A stretch of 64,000 nt of DNA, from positions 124,001 through 188,000 of the forward strand of contig NZ_DATMFT010000021.1 in the NCBI RefSeq assembly GCF_035556095.1. Direction: 5' to 3'. The notes beneath the pieces are model-generated. The model was not told the origin of the DNA, made no database searches, and saw only the letters and a program-made list of their open reading frames with translations. Shown piece by piece: positions 42,895-51,661 of the stretch. A program made the translations under genes and the position numbers. Origin of the DNA: Parapedobacter sp035556095 (GTDB lineage Bacteria > Bacteroidota > Bacteroidia > Sphingobacteriales > Sphingobacteriaceae). Numbering within the stretch: position 1 is the first letter of the stretch; every line of letters starts with the position of its first letter.

Positions 42895-44348
42895 AGGCAT
42901 TGAAAGACATACTTCACGGCATTCCGGTACGTCACGTAGTGGGTAACCTCAACGTGGGGATAACTGGCCTTTGTTCTGACTCGCGCAAAGTTATTCCTGG
43001 TAGTATGTTTGTAGCGGTTGCGGGTACGCAGGTCGATGGTCATCATTACGTGGATAATGCGTTGGCACTAGGCGCTTCTGTAGTGCTTTGTGAACAGCTA
43101 CCTAAAGCCACCAAAGATGAGATAACTTATATCCAGGTTGAAGACACTGCCTTTGCATTGGGCGTAACGGCATCAAATTTTTTCGGCAATCCGTCTACTA
43201 AATTGAAGCTTGTAGGAATTACCGGGACCAATGGTAAGACCACAATCGCCACCTTACTCTACAAGCTTTTCAGGCAGCTCGGGTACGAGGCGGGGCTGAT
43301 TTCCACTGTTCAGAATCACGTGGGCGACCGCATCGAGACTGCAACACACACCACACCCGATCCGATCGCATTGAACGGATTGTTACAGGAAATGGTCGAA
43401 GCGGGATGTGATTATTGTTTTATGGAAGTGAGTTCACATGCCATCGTACAGCAACGGATAGCTGGACTTAATTTCGCAGGCGGTATTTTTTCCAATATTA
43501 CCCACGATCATTTGGACTTTCACAAAACGTTTGACGCGTATATCAAAGCCAAGAAGCGTTTTTTCGACGATTTGGGCCGTTTTGCTTTTGCGCTGTCCAA
43601 TGCCGATGATAAAAATGGTGCCGTGATGCTGCAAAATACGTTTGCACATAAAAGAACGTATGGGCTAAAACGCATGGCCGACTTCAAAGCAAAGGTTATC
43701 GAGAGCCATTTCGATGGCATGTTACTACAGCTCGATGGACACGAAGTATGGGTGAAGTTGGTTGGTGGATTCAATGCCTACAATATTGCAGCGGTTTATG
43801 GTGCGGCTATCTTATTGGAACAGGAAACAATGAAAGTGCTCACCGCCTTGAGTAATATCTCTGGCGCAGAAGGTCGCTTTGATACCGTCATTTCAAAAGG
43901 TGGGGTCATTGGTATAGTTGACTACGCACATACTCCTGATGCGGTTCGAAATGTACTGGAAACGATCCGCGATCTTCGCAAAGGCAATCAGCAGATTATC
44001 ACGGTACTCGGCTGCGGGGGCGATAGGGACCGTGCAAAGCGTCCTAAAATGGCTGCGGTAGCCGCCGAGAATAGCGATAAAGTGATTATATCTTCGGATA
44101 ACCCACGCACAGAAGATCCACTGAAGATTATAAAGGATATGGAGGCGGGTGTGCCCCAAGAGAAGAAACGAAGTACGTTTTCCATAGCCGATAGGCGGGA
44201 AGCTATCCGGGCTGCATGTCACCTTGCGCAATCTGGCGATATTGTACTGGTAGCTGGTAAAGGGCATGAAAAGTATCAAGAAATTAATGGTCAGCGGTAC
44301 GATTTCGACGATCGCGAAATATTGGTTAAAGCACTGGACGAACGATAA
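42891..44348 (+). CDS. murE: MurE, UDP-MurNAc-tripeptide synthetase (meso-diaminopimelate type)
   Basis: 485 residues. Three Mur-ligase domains: N-terminal UDP-sugar domain with GLCSDSRKVIPGSMFVAV, central ATPase domain with GITGTNGKTTIATLL and NITHDHLDFH, and C-terminal domain with VDYAHTPDAV and GCGGDRDRAKRPKMA. The motif DNPRTEDP marks meso-DAP rather than L-lysine specificity. It adds the third amino acid to the cytosolic stem peptide. It overlaps ftsI (ATGA) and is followed by mraY after 6 bp. Confidence 0.97.
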   Translation: MKALKDILHGIPVRHVVGNLNVGITGLCSDSRKVIPGSMFVAVAGTQVDGHHYVDNALALGASVVLCEQLPKATKDEITYIQVEDTAFALGVTASNFFGNPSTKLKLVGITGTNGKTTIATLLYKLFRQLGYEAGLISTVQNHVGDRIETATHTTPDPIALNGLLQEMVEAGCDYCFMEVSSHAIVQQRIAGLNFAGGIFSNITHDHLDFHKTFDAYIKAKKRFFDDLGRFAFALSNADDKNGAVMLQNTFAHKRTYGLKRMADFKAKVIESHFDGMLLQLDGHEVWVKLVGGFNAYNIAAVYGAAILLEQETMKVLTALSNISGAEGRFDTVISKGGVIGIVDYAHTPDAVRNVLETIRDLRKGNQQIITVLGCGGDRDRAKRPKMAAVAAENSDKVIISSDNPRTEDPLKIIKDMEAGVPQEKKRSTFSIADRREAIRAACHLAQSGDIVLVAGKGHEKYQEINGQRYDFDDREILVKALDER

Positions 44349-44354
44349 AACGCT

Positions 44355-45599
44355 ATGTTATACTATTTATTTACTTGGATAGAAGACTATATCCACGTTC
44401 CAGGATCAGGATTGTGGCAATACATCTCCTTCCGTACGGCTATGGCGGTTATCGTGTCATTGATTATAACCACCGGCTATGGGAGCCGGTTGATCCGTAT
44501 TTTACGCGCCAAACAAGTAGGAGAAACCATCCGGGATCTGGGTCTTGAAGGGGAAAAGGAAAAGCAGGGTACACCAACAATGGGTGGACTGATTATCATC
44601 GCGGGAATTTTGGTACCTACGCTTCTTTTCGCTAAACTGGAGAATATTTACATTATCCTCATGCTGGTCACAACCGTATGGATGGGGACAATCGGGTTTT
44701 TGGATGACTACATCAAAGTATTCCGTAAAAATAAAGAGGGGTTGGCCGGTCGCTTTAAGATTGTTGGCCAAGTGGGGCTAGGTGTCATCATTGCCTGTAC
44801 CATGTATTTTCATCCCGATATTGTGGTGCGTGAGACGGTGGCAAACCCAACATCGAGCGCAACCCTGGAAAAGCGTGTCGAGAGCGATACCGGGAAAACG
44901 TATTATACGAAGGATGTGAAATCGACGAAGACCAATATCCCTTTTTATAAAAACAACGAATTCGATTATGCCAAGGTGTTAGGCATATTTGGTGGTAATC
45001 AGTCCACCCTTACATTCATCCTCTTTTTGGTCGTTGTCGTTTTCATTGTGGCTGCCGTGTCCAATGGTGCCAATATTACAGACGGGATCGACGGGCTAGC
45101 GACGGGAACTTCCGCAACCGTAGGAGGTACGCTAGCCATCCTCGCTTACGTATCGGGCAACGTGATTTTTTCTGATTACCTCAACATCATGTACATTCCC
45201 AATTCGGGCGAGCTTGTCATTTTTGCTGGAGCGTTCGTTGGTGCTTGTACCGGATTTCTCTGGTACAATTCATATCCTGCCCAGGTATTCATGGGCGATA
45301 CGGGCAGCCTCGCTATCGGTGGGATCATCGCCGCATTTGCGGTGTTGATTAGGAAAGAGTTGCTCATTCCGATTTTATGCGGCGTGTTCCTCGTCGAAAA
45401 TCTATCGGTCATCATGCAGGTATCTTATTTTAAATATACAAAACGGAAATATGGCGAGGGCCGCCGGATATTCAAGATGTCGCCCCTTCATCATCACTAC
45501 CAGAAAAAGGGATATCACGAGGCCAAAATTGTCACACGGTTTTGGATTTTGAGCATCCTGCTCGCTATTCTCACTATCGTGACGCTGAAAGTTAGGTAA
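44355..45599 (+). CDS. mraY: MraY, phospho-MurNAc-pentapeptide transferase
   Basis: 414 residues, longer than the E. coli enzyme (about 360). The extra length is an inserted extramembrane loop (about 155-205, VRETVANPTSSATLEKRV...NIPFYKNNEFDY) that I associate with Bacteroidota MraY. About ten membrane helices; catalytic motifs GTPTMGGLIII, GFLDDYIKVFRKNKEGL, NITDGIDGLATGTSA and MGDTGSLAIGG, plus MSPLHHHYQKKGYHE at the C-terminal side, are all present. It makes lipid I at the inner membrane. It sits 6 bp after murE and 4 bp before murD. Confidence 0.97.
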   Translation: MLYYLFTWIEDYIHVPGSGLWQYISFRTAMAVIVSLIITTGYGSRLIRILRAKQVGETIRDLGLEGEKEKQGTPTMGGLIIIAGILVPTLLFAKLENIYIILMLVTTVWMGTIGFLDDYIKVFRKNKEGLAGRFKIVGQVGLGVIIACTMYFHPDIVVRETVANPTSSATLEKRVESDTGKTYYTKDVKSTKTNIPFYKNNEFDYAKVLGIFGGNQSTLTFILFLVVVVFIVAAVSNGANITDGIDGLATGTSATVGGTLAILAYVSGNVIFSDYLNIMYIPNSGELVIFAGAFVGACTGFLWYNSYPAQVFMGDTGSLAIGGIIAAFAVLIRKELLIPILCGVFLVENLSVIMQVSYFKYTKRKYGEGRRIFKMSPLHHHYQKKGYHEAKIVTRFWILSILLAILTIVTLKVR

Positions 45600-45603
45600 C
45601 GAA

Positions 45604-46977
45604 ATGGCAGCAATACCCACATATCATTATCCACAACAAGGAAAGCTTACGGTGCTCGGCGCCGGTGAGAGCGGTGTGGGTACGGCCATACTGGCCCGCC
45701 AAAAAGGGTTTGACGTATGGGTGTCGGACAGCGGACGGATTGCAGACCATTACAAAGCGTTGCTGCGCGAAGCAGGTATACCGTTCGAAGAAGGTGTCCA
45801 TACGGAATCACGCATATTGGATGCTGCTATTGCCGTGAAGAGCCCCGGAATACCCGCCCATGTACCCATTGTGCAAAAATTGAAAGCACAACGGATACCC
45901 GTAATTGCCGAGATTGAATTTGCGGCACAATACACCAACGCGAAGTTAATCGGCATCACCGGCTCTAATGGGAAGTCAACCACGACCATGTTAACCTGGC
46001 ACATGTTGAGTCAGGGCGGTCTCAATGTCGGACTTGCCGGTAACATTGGGCGCAGCTTCGCATTGCAGGTAGCCCGCGAGCAATATGATTATTATGTGCT
46101 AGAGCTAAGTAGCTTTATGTTGGACGACATGGTCCATTTTCGCGCCGACGTGGCGGTGTTGCTCAATATTACCCCTGATCATCTAGATAGGTATGGATAT
46201 AAGTTGGAGAATTATGTGGAGTCGAAATTCCGTATCGTCAGAAATCAACAACCCGGTGACCTCTTTATTTACTGTGCTGACGATCCGGTTACGGTCGCGG
46301 CGTTGGCGAAGCATTATACCGCAGCAAAGCTGTTGCCATTTAGTCTTCATACACAGGTAACGCATGGTGCTTACTTGAATGATAACAATGAACTTGTAAT
46401 TAACGTACCAAACCAAGATAAATTTACGATGGATATTAACGAACTTTCTCTTCAGGGTAAACACAATGTGTACAACAATATGGCCTCCGGACTGGTGGCC
46501 AAGGCCCAGGAACTACGCAACGCTTCAATGAAGGAGAGCATGGGGTCGTTCAAAAACATCCCGCATCGGCTGGAGTTTGTGGCGTGTATTGCTGGTGTCA
46601 ATTACATCAATGATTCCAAGGCAACCAATGTTAATGCTGTTTGGTACGCATTGGAAAGTTTTGCACCCCAAGTGGTCTTGATTATGGGCGGCGTGGATAA
46701 GGGCAACGATTACGAGATGCTGCGCGACTTGGTGAAAACCAAAGTACGGGCAATTGTATGTATCGGCAAAGATAATTCACGGATATACGATTCATTGGAA
46801 GATGACGCAAAGATTATCGTCAATAGTTCGAGCATGCGCGATGCCGTTGAAATCGCTTCGCATTTAGCCCAGAAAGGCGATACGGTGCTGCTATCGCCAG
46901 CGTGTGCGAGCTTTGACTGGTTTCGGAATTTCGAGGATCGTGGCAACCAATTTAAGGTAGCGGTGATGGATTTGTGA
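45604..46977 (+). CDS. murD: MurD, UDP-MurNAc-L-alanine:D-glutamate ligase
   Basis: 457 residues. The N-terminal Rossmann-like domain has LTVLGAGESGVGTAILARQKG. The central ATP domain has GITGSNGKSTTTMLTWHML, LELSSFMLDDM and LNITPDHLDRY. The C-terminal domain has GVNYINDSKATNVNAVWYALESF, LIMGGVDKGNDY and LLSPACASFDWFRNFEDRG. The length matches the family. It adds D-Glu to the stem peptide. The 94-bp spacer to ftsW holds a repetitive sequence; elsewhere in the cluster the genes are tightly packed. Confidence 0.97.
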   Translation: MAAIPTYHYPQQGKLTVLGAGESGVGTAILARQKGFDVWVSDSGRIADHYKALLREAGIPFEEGVHTESRILDAAIAVKSPGIPAHVPIVQKLKAQRIPVIAEIEFAAQYTNAKLIGITGSNGKSTTTMLTWHMLSQGGLNVGLAGNIGRSFALQVAREQYDYYVLELSSFMLDDMVHFRADVAVLLNITPDHLDRYGYKLENYVESKFRIVRNQQPGDLFIYCADDPVTVAALAKHYTAAKLLPFSLHTQVTHGAYLNDNNELVINVPNQDKFTMDINELSLQGKHNVYNNMASGLVAKAQELRNASMKESMGSFKNIPHRLEFVACIAGVNYINDSKATNVNAVWYALESFAPQVVLIMGGVDKGNDYEMLRDLVKTKVRAIVCIGKDNSRIYDSLEDDAKIIVNSSSMRDAVEIASHLAQKGDTVLLSPACASFDWFRNFEDRGNQFKVAVMDL

Positions 46978-46982
46978 TTTCG

Positions 46983-47063
46983 AATGTGCTGATGTGGCGA
47001 TTTGTTGATGTGGCGGTTTGCAGCCGAATCATCAAATCTTCAAATTTTCAAATCATAAAATTG
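46983..47063. repeat. Short degenerate repeat in the murD-ftsW spacer
   Basis: Two direct copies of GATGTGGCGRTTTG (46991-47004 and 47008-47020 region) are followed by runs of ATCAAATCTTCAAATTTTCAAATC, the complement of the ATTTG part, so the spacer can fold on itself. Similar AGCAAA-rich strings occur before murG (about 48253-48275) and murC (about 49410-49441). These look like low-complexity intergenic repeats of this lineage. Confidence 0.5.
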
Positions 47064-47071
47064 AAAAATAA

Positions 47072-48250
47072 ATGGAACAAGCATTTTCAAAATTGAAAGG
47101 AGACCGATGGCTGTGGATCATTATCATCGTGCTGTCGGTATGGTCATTGCTTGCAGTGTATAGTTCGGTTGGCACCTTGGCTTACAAAGAAGGTAAGGGC
47201 ACGGAAGTGTACCTTATTAAGCATACCTTGCTTATATTCGGTGGTTTTGCATTGATGTATTTTTCGCACTTGCTAGACTATCGTTGGTATGCCGGTATAT
47301 CCAAAATACTGATGGCAATTACTATTCCGCTATTGCTTTATACGTTATTGTTTGGAAATACAGTAAATGAAGCCAACCGCTGGGTAACTATACCGGTGAT
47401 CAACCAAACGTTCCAAACGTCCGATTTGGCGAAGTTGGCACTGATTACATTCCTCGCACGGACGTTGACGCGTAAGCAGGAAAATATTAAAGATGTCAAA
47501 AAGGCATTTCTGCCCATTATGGGGTCGGTTTGTGTGATATTCGTTCTAATAGCACCCGCGAACCTTTCCACAGCGTTGATGTTATTTGGCGTCAGTGTAT
47601 TGTTATTGATTATCGGCCGCATCAGTATCAAGCAAATTGCGTATGTCTGCTTGGGTGTCTTCGTATTGCTGGTGTTGGTGGTGGGATTGGGACCAAGGCG
47701 GGAAACGTACATGTCGCGGGTGGAGACTTACATGAGCGGCGAACAAGCGGATTCGGATAAATCTTTCCAAGCAAACCACGCAAAGATTGCCATAGCATCC
47801 GGCGGATTGTTCGGGAAAGGCCCTGGTAACAGCACACAGCGGAATGTATTGCCCCACCCTTACTCTGATTTTATATTCGCTATCATCATTGAGGAATATG
47901 GTGCGGTAGGGGGCGTGATATTGGTTTGCCTTTATGTGGCGCTGATGTTCCGATGTATACGGATCGTGACCCTAAGCCCCAAGGCGTTCGGCGCGTTGTT
48001 AGCGGCCGGGCTCGGATTCAGCCTCGCATTGCAGGCACTGGGCAATATGGCTGTAGCCGTTGGTTTGGGCCCAGTAACCGGTGTCCCACTTCCGCTCGTA
48101 AGTATGGGGGGAACATCGATATTGTTTACCAGCCTTGCTTTTGGCATTATCTTGAGTGTAAGCCGCAATATCGATGAGATGAAAGGAGTAGGGCAGTCAA
48201 ACGAACAAAATAAAAAAGTGGTTGTAGGGGAAATTCCGGCAATGGGCTAG
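47072..48250 (+). CDS. ftsW: FtsW, SEDS-family septal peptidoglycan polymerase
   Basis: 392 residues with about ten membrane helices. SEDS features: SVWSLLAVYSSVGTLAYKEG, ANRWVTIPVINQTFQTSDLAKLALITFLAR, PANLSTALMLFGVSVLLLIIG, QANHAKIAIASGGLFGKGPGNSTQR, HPYSDFIFAIIIEEYG and GPVTGVPLPLVSMGGTSILFTSLAFGIILS. These include the conserved Asp of the HxDFIF-like loop. It polymerises glycan at the septum with FtsI. Position in the dcw cluster separates it from RodA. murG follows after 34 bp. Confidence 0.96.
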   Translation: MEQAFSKLKGDRWLWIIIIVLSVWSLLAVYSSVGTLAYKEGKGTEVYLIKHTLLIFGGFALMYFSHLLDYRWYAGISKILMAITIPLLLYTLLFGNTVNEANRWVTIPVINQTFQTSDLAKLALITFLARTLTRKQENIKDVKKAFLPIMGSVCVIFVLIAPANLSTALMLFGVSVLLLIIGRISIKQIAYVCLGVFVLLVLVVGLGPRRETYMSRVETYMSGEQADSDKSFQANHAKIAIASGGLFGKGPGNSTQRNVLPHPYSDFIFAIIIEEYGAVGGVILVCLYVALMFRCIRIVTLSPKAFGALLAAGLGFSLALQALGNMAVAVGLGPVTGVPLPLVSMGGTSILFTSLAFGIILSVSRNIDEMKGVGQSNEQNKKVVVGEIPAMG

Positions 48251-48284
48251 TATGAGCAAATAGCAAAGGAGCAAGGACAGCGAT

Positions 48285-49391
48285 ATGGGTAAACGGATCA
48301 TCATAAGCGGAGGGGGCACCGGAGGACATATCTTCCCGGCCATCGCCATTGCTAATGCATTGAAGCGTTTGGCTCCTGATACCGTGCTATTGTTTGTGGG
48401 GGCCAACGGGAAAATGGAGATGGAGAAAGTACCTGCCGCAGGATATGAAATCGTCGGCCTCGATATTCAGGGAATCAATCGAACGTCGCTTTGGAAGAAC
48501 CTGGCGCTGCCTTTTAAATTGTACCATAGCATCCGTAAAGCGCAGCAGATTGTCCGTCGTTTCCAGCCAGACGTGGCGGTGGGCGTGGGGGGATACGCTT
48601 CAGGACCGCTATTGTACGCCGCCGCACGTATGGGTGTGCCTTGCCTAATCCAGGAGCAGAATTCCTATGCGGGTATTACCAACAAACGGTTAGCAAACAA
48701 AGCAGACAAGGTATGTGTAGCGTTTGAAGGTATGGAAAGGTTTTTTCCGAAGGATAAGATTTTGTTTACTGGCAATCCGATTCGCCGCGATGCAGTGACT
48801 ATACAACATAAACGTGCCGAAGCGATAGCGTCGCTGGGACTTTCGCCAGAAAAGAAAACCATCCTACTGACTGGCGGTAGCCTTGGTGCACGAACGTTGA
48901 ACGACAGTATGCGGGAAGGATTGGGCCGCTTGGTTACATCGGGCGTACAGGTGATTTGGCAATGTGGAGCATATTATTATGATTCGCTACGCGAATCCAT
49001 TGGCACGAAATACGAGAGCTCGTTGAAATTAACCGCTTTCCTGCATCGCATGGATTTTGCTTATGCAGCTGCGGATATCATCATCGCGAGAGCAGGAGCG
49101 GGAACCATTGCCGAACTCTGTGTAATTGCCAAGCCGACGATATTGGTACCGTCGCCAAACGTGGCTGAGGATCATCAGACTAAGAATGCACAGGCGTTGG
49201 TAAATAAGAACGCGGCGCTGATGGTGACTGATGCAGAAGCACCGCAGCAACTGATAGGCACCGCATTGGAATTGCTGAGCAACCAACAGGCGTCCGAAGC
49301 GTTGTGTTCAAACTTGAAAGAATTGGCTGTCTTGGACGCTGACGACGTGATAGCAAAGGAAGTGTTAGCGCTGGCTGGAGACGCTAGATAA
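48285..49391 (+). CDS. murG: MurG, UDP-GlcNAc:lipid I GlcNAc transferase
   Basis: 368 residues, GT28 family. N-terminal ISGGGTGGHIFPAIAIANAL, DVAVGVGGYASGPLLYAA, IQEQNSYAGITNK; C-terminal LLTGGSLGARTLNDSM, MDFAYAAADIIIARAGAGTIAEL and PSPNVAEDHQTKNAQALV. These are the canonical glycine loops and UDP-GlcNAc pocket. It acts on the inner face of the cytoplasmic membrane and makes lipid II. It is separated from murC by a 55-bp AGCAAA-rich spacer. Confidence 0.97.
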   Translation: MGKRIIISGGGTGGHIFPAIAIANALKRLAPDTVLLFVGANGKMEMEKVPAAGYEIVGLDIQGINRTSLWKNLALPFKLYHSIRKAQQIVRRFQPDVAVGVGGYASGPLLYAAARMGVPCLIQEQNSYAGITNKRLANKADKVCVAFEGMERFFPKDKILFTGNPIRRDAVTIQHKRAEAIASLGLSPEKKTILLTGGSLGARTLNDSMREGLGRLVTSGVQVIWQCGAYYYDSLRESIGTKYESSLKLTAFLHRMDFAYAAADIIIARAGAGTIAELCVIAKPTILVPSPNVAEDHQTKNAQALVNKNAALMVTDAEAPQQLIGTALELLSNQQASEALCSNLKELAVLDADDVIAKEVLALAGDAR

Positions 49392-49446
49392 AAGACAATA
49401 GACTACAGCCAACAAGCAAAAAAGCAAATTACAAAAAAGCAACAGA

Positions 49447-50802
49447 ATGAATATAAACAACATCAGGCAAGTATATCTCATCGGAATCGGAGGCATTGGC
49501 ATGAGTGCCCTAGCACGCTATTTCCGCCATTTGGGATGCCTGGTGGGAGGATATGATAAAACGGAAACCGAGCTTACACGGCAGTTGGTGTCAGAGGGTA
49601 TTGCCATAAATTACACCGACGATTTTGATGTGATCAACGATGAGTTCAAATCGCCCGATGAACACACCTTAATCATTTATACGCCGGCCGTCCCCAGCGA
49701 ATTGGGTATCCTCAACAGGTTCCAAGAATTGGGTCATGCGCTATTCAAACGATCGCAAGTACTGGGACTAATCAGCCAGAATAAGTTTACTATCGCGGTG
49801 GCAGGCACCCACGGTAAAACCACTACCACCGCGCTTATAGCGCATATTCTTACGGAAAGCGGTTTTGGATGCTCGGCTTTTCTAGGAGGACTGAGTACAA
49901 ATTACAATACCAATGTGCTATTTTCCGACAATGATGTCATGGTCGTGGAAGCTGATGAATTTGACCGATCTTTCCTCACGTTGTATCCTGATATTGCAGT
50001 GGTAACTTCGGCCGATGCCGACCATTTGGATATCTATGGTGACAAAGGCCAGCTTCATGAGTCATTTAGGTTGTTCTTAGGGCAATTGCATGAACATGGG
50101 ACACGTATTATTCGTGCAGGCCTGCCGTTCGAAGCCGATACTTATTATTCGGCAACGCAAGCTGCCGAAGCTTACGCGGACAATGTTCGCGTAAAAGGCG
50201 GTGATTTTTATTTTGATTACATCTATAACGGGCGACGAATTTCAGACATACGGCTTGGCATACCTGGACGCCATAATGTGGAAAACGCAGTTGCGGCGAC
50301 CGTTGTTGCCCAAGTGCTGAAAATTCCCATGACTAAGATTACCCATGCGCTGTCGTCATTTGCAGGGGTAAAGCGCCGGTTTGAGTATATTGTTAAAACA
50401 GTAGATACCATCTTCATTGACGATTACGCCCACCACCCCGAAGAGTTGAAAGCGTTTTTCTCGGCGGTAAAGCAACTGTATCCGAAGAGGAAGTTGACAG
50501 CGATCTTCCAGCCACATTTATATAGCAGAACACGTGATTTCGTGGCGGGCTTTGCCGAAGCACTTGCTATGGTAGATACGTTGTTATTGATGGAGATTTA
50601 TCCGGCGCGGGAAATGCCCATAAAAGGTGTTGACGCGCGGATGCTTCTTGAAAAAATCGCTATCAGCGATAAGCATATTTTGGATCACGACAACATAAAA
50701 AACTATGTCCGCAACACAAGACCCGAATTGCTTGTAACGGTTGGTGCAGGGAATGTCGATTTGTTGGTGAAACCATTGAAAGCCATATTGGAGCATGAAT
50801 AG
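49447..50802 (+). CDS. murC: MurC, UDP-MurNAc:L-alanine ligase
   Basis: 451 residues. The N-terminal domain has VYLIGIGGIGMSALARYFRHLG. The ATP domain has IAVAGTHGKTTTTALIAHIL, VEADEFDRSFL and TSADADHLDIYGD. The C-terminal domain has IFIDDYAHHPEELKAFFSAVKQLYP, FQPHLYSRTRDF and IYPAREMPIKGVDA. These are all MurC signatures rather than Mpl. It adds the first amino acid of the stem peptide. Its end overlaps the ftsQ start by eight bases. Confidence 0.97.
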   Translation: MNINNIRQVYLIGIGGIGMSALARYFRHLGCLVGGYDKTETELTRQLVSEGIAINYTDDFDVINDEFKSPDEHTLIIYTPAVPSELGILNRFQELGHALFKRSQVLGLISQNKFTIAVAGTHGKTTTTALIAHILTESGFGCSAFLGGLSTNYNTNVLFSDNDVMVVEADEFDRSFLTLYPDIAVVTSADADHLDIYGDKGQLHESFRLFLGQLHEHGTRIIRAGLPFEADTYYSATQAAEAYADNVRVKGGDFYFDYIYNGRRISDIRLGIPGRHNVENAVAATVVAQVLKIPMTKITHALSSFAGVKRRFEYIVKTVDTIFIDDYAHHPEELKAFFSAVKQLYPKRKLTAIFQPHLYSRTRDFVAGFAEALAMVDTLLLMEIYPAREMPIKGVDARMLLEKIAISDKHILDHDNIKNYVRNTRPELLVTVGAGNVDLLVKPLKAILEHE

Positions 50803-51661
50803 TATTGCATCATATCGGTTTAATTGGCGCAACGTGTTGTACGGCGCAATGGGAGCGGTATTGTTCGCCGGAACCATTATGCTGATGGGGTTCATCAGCA
50901 CTAAAAGTAGCGAGCAGGCTTGTACATCGGTACGGATTATCCTATTGGGTAACGAGTCGTTTATCGAACAGAAAGACATTGCCGCCCTATTGATTGAGAA
51001 ATTTGGCGAGTTGGAAGGCCGCACGCTGGAAAGTATTCCAGTTCATCAAATCGAATACGACCTACGTCAAATTCCCTACGTGTTTTCAGCGATTGTGACA
51101 ACGGATATGGATGGATTGCTGACCGTGCGCGTTAAACAACGGGAAGCGGTAGTTCGGATCATCAATCGCGATGGGCCAGATTTTTATATCGACCAGCAAG
51201 GCCATAAAATGCCTGTTTCATTGAAGTACGTGCCACGTGTACCAGTAGTGAATGGTTTTATTTCGGAGCCGTACGATGGTACGCTCGATAGTACGAAAAG
51301 TCGCTTGGTAGCTGATGTTTTCCAAACGGCTCAATATATCAGTAGCGATAGCCTATGGAGCAGCCAGGTAGTACAGCTTTATGTGAATGAGTACCATGAC
51401 ATCGAGCTGGTGCCCCGGGTAGGTGACCAGCGGATTATTCTGGGCAATGCCGATTCGTTGGAAAGAAAGTTCGACAAGTTGCTGTTGTTTTACCGTAAGA
51501 TCGTTCCCAAAACGGGCATCAATGCTTATAAGTCGGTAAACCTTAAGTTTGCCGGACAGATCGTCTGCGAACGGAGTGAAGATTTCAACCCTGACGATAT
51601 CGTGATTATACCGGATTCAACTCAACATAGTTCAATAAATAGCAACAATACACAATTATGA
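50795..51661 (+). CDS. ftsQ: FtsQ-like division protein
   Basis: 288 residues. Short cytoplasmic tail, one membrane helix (VLYGAMGAVLFAGTIMLMGFI), then a POTRA-like domain (about 45-120: VRIILLGNESFIEQKDIAALLIEKFG, QIPYVFSAIVTTDMDGLLTVRVKQREAVVRI). A beta-rich region with DFYIDQQGHKMPVSLKYVPRVPVVNGFI follows. Bacteroidota FtsQ is divergent, but topology and location between murC and ftsA are diagnostic. It bridges the FtsLB and FtsWI complexes. Both ends overlap neighbours (ATG...TAG with murC; ATGA with ftsA). Confidence 0.9.
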   Translation: MNSIASYRFNWRNVLYGAMGAVLFAGTIMLMGFISTKSSEQACTSVRIILLGNESFIEQKDIAALLIEKFGELEGRTLESIPVHQIEYDLRQIPYVFSAIVTTDMDGLLTVRVKQREAVVRIINRDGPDFYIDQQGHKMPVSLKYVPRVPVVNGFISEPYDGTLDSTKSRLVADVFQTAQYISSDSLWSSQVVQLYVNEYHDIELVPRVGDQRIILGNADSLERKFDKLLLFYRKIVPKTGINAYKSVNLKFAGQIVCERSEDFNPDDIVIIPDSTQHSSINSNNTQL

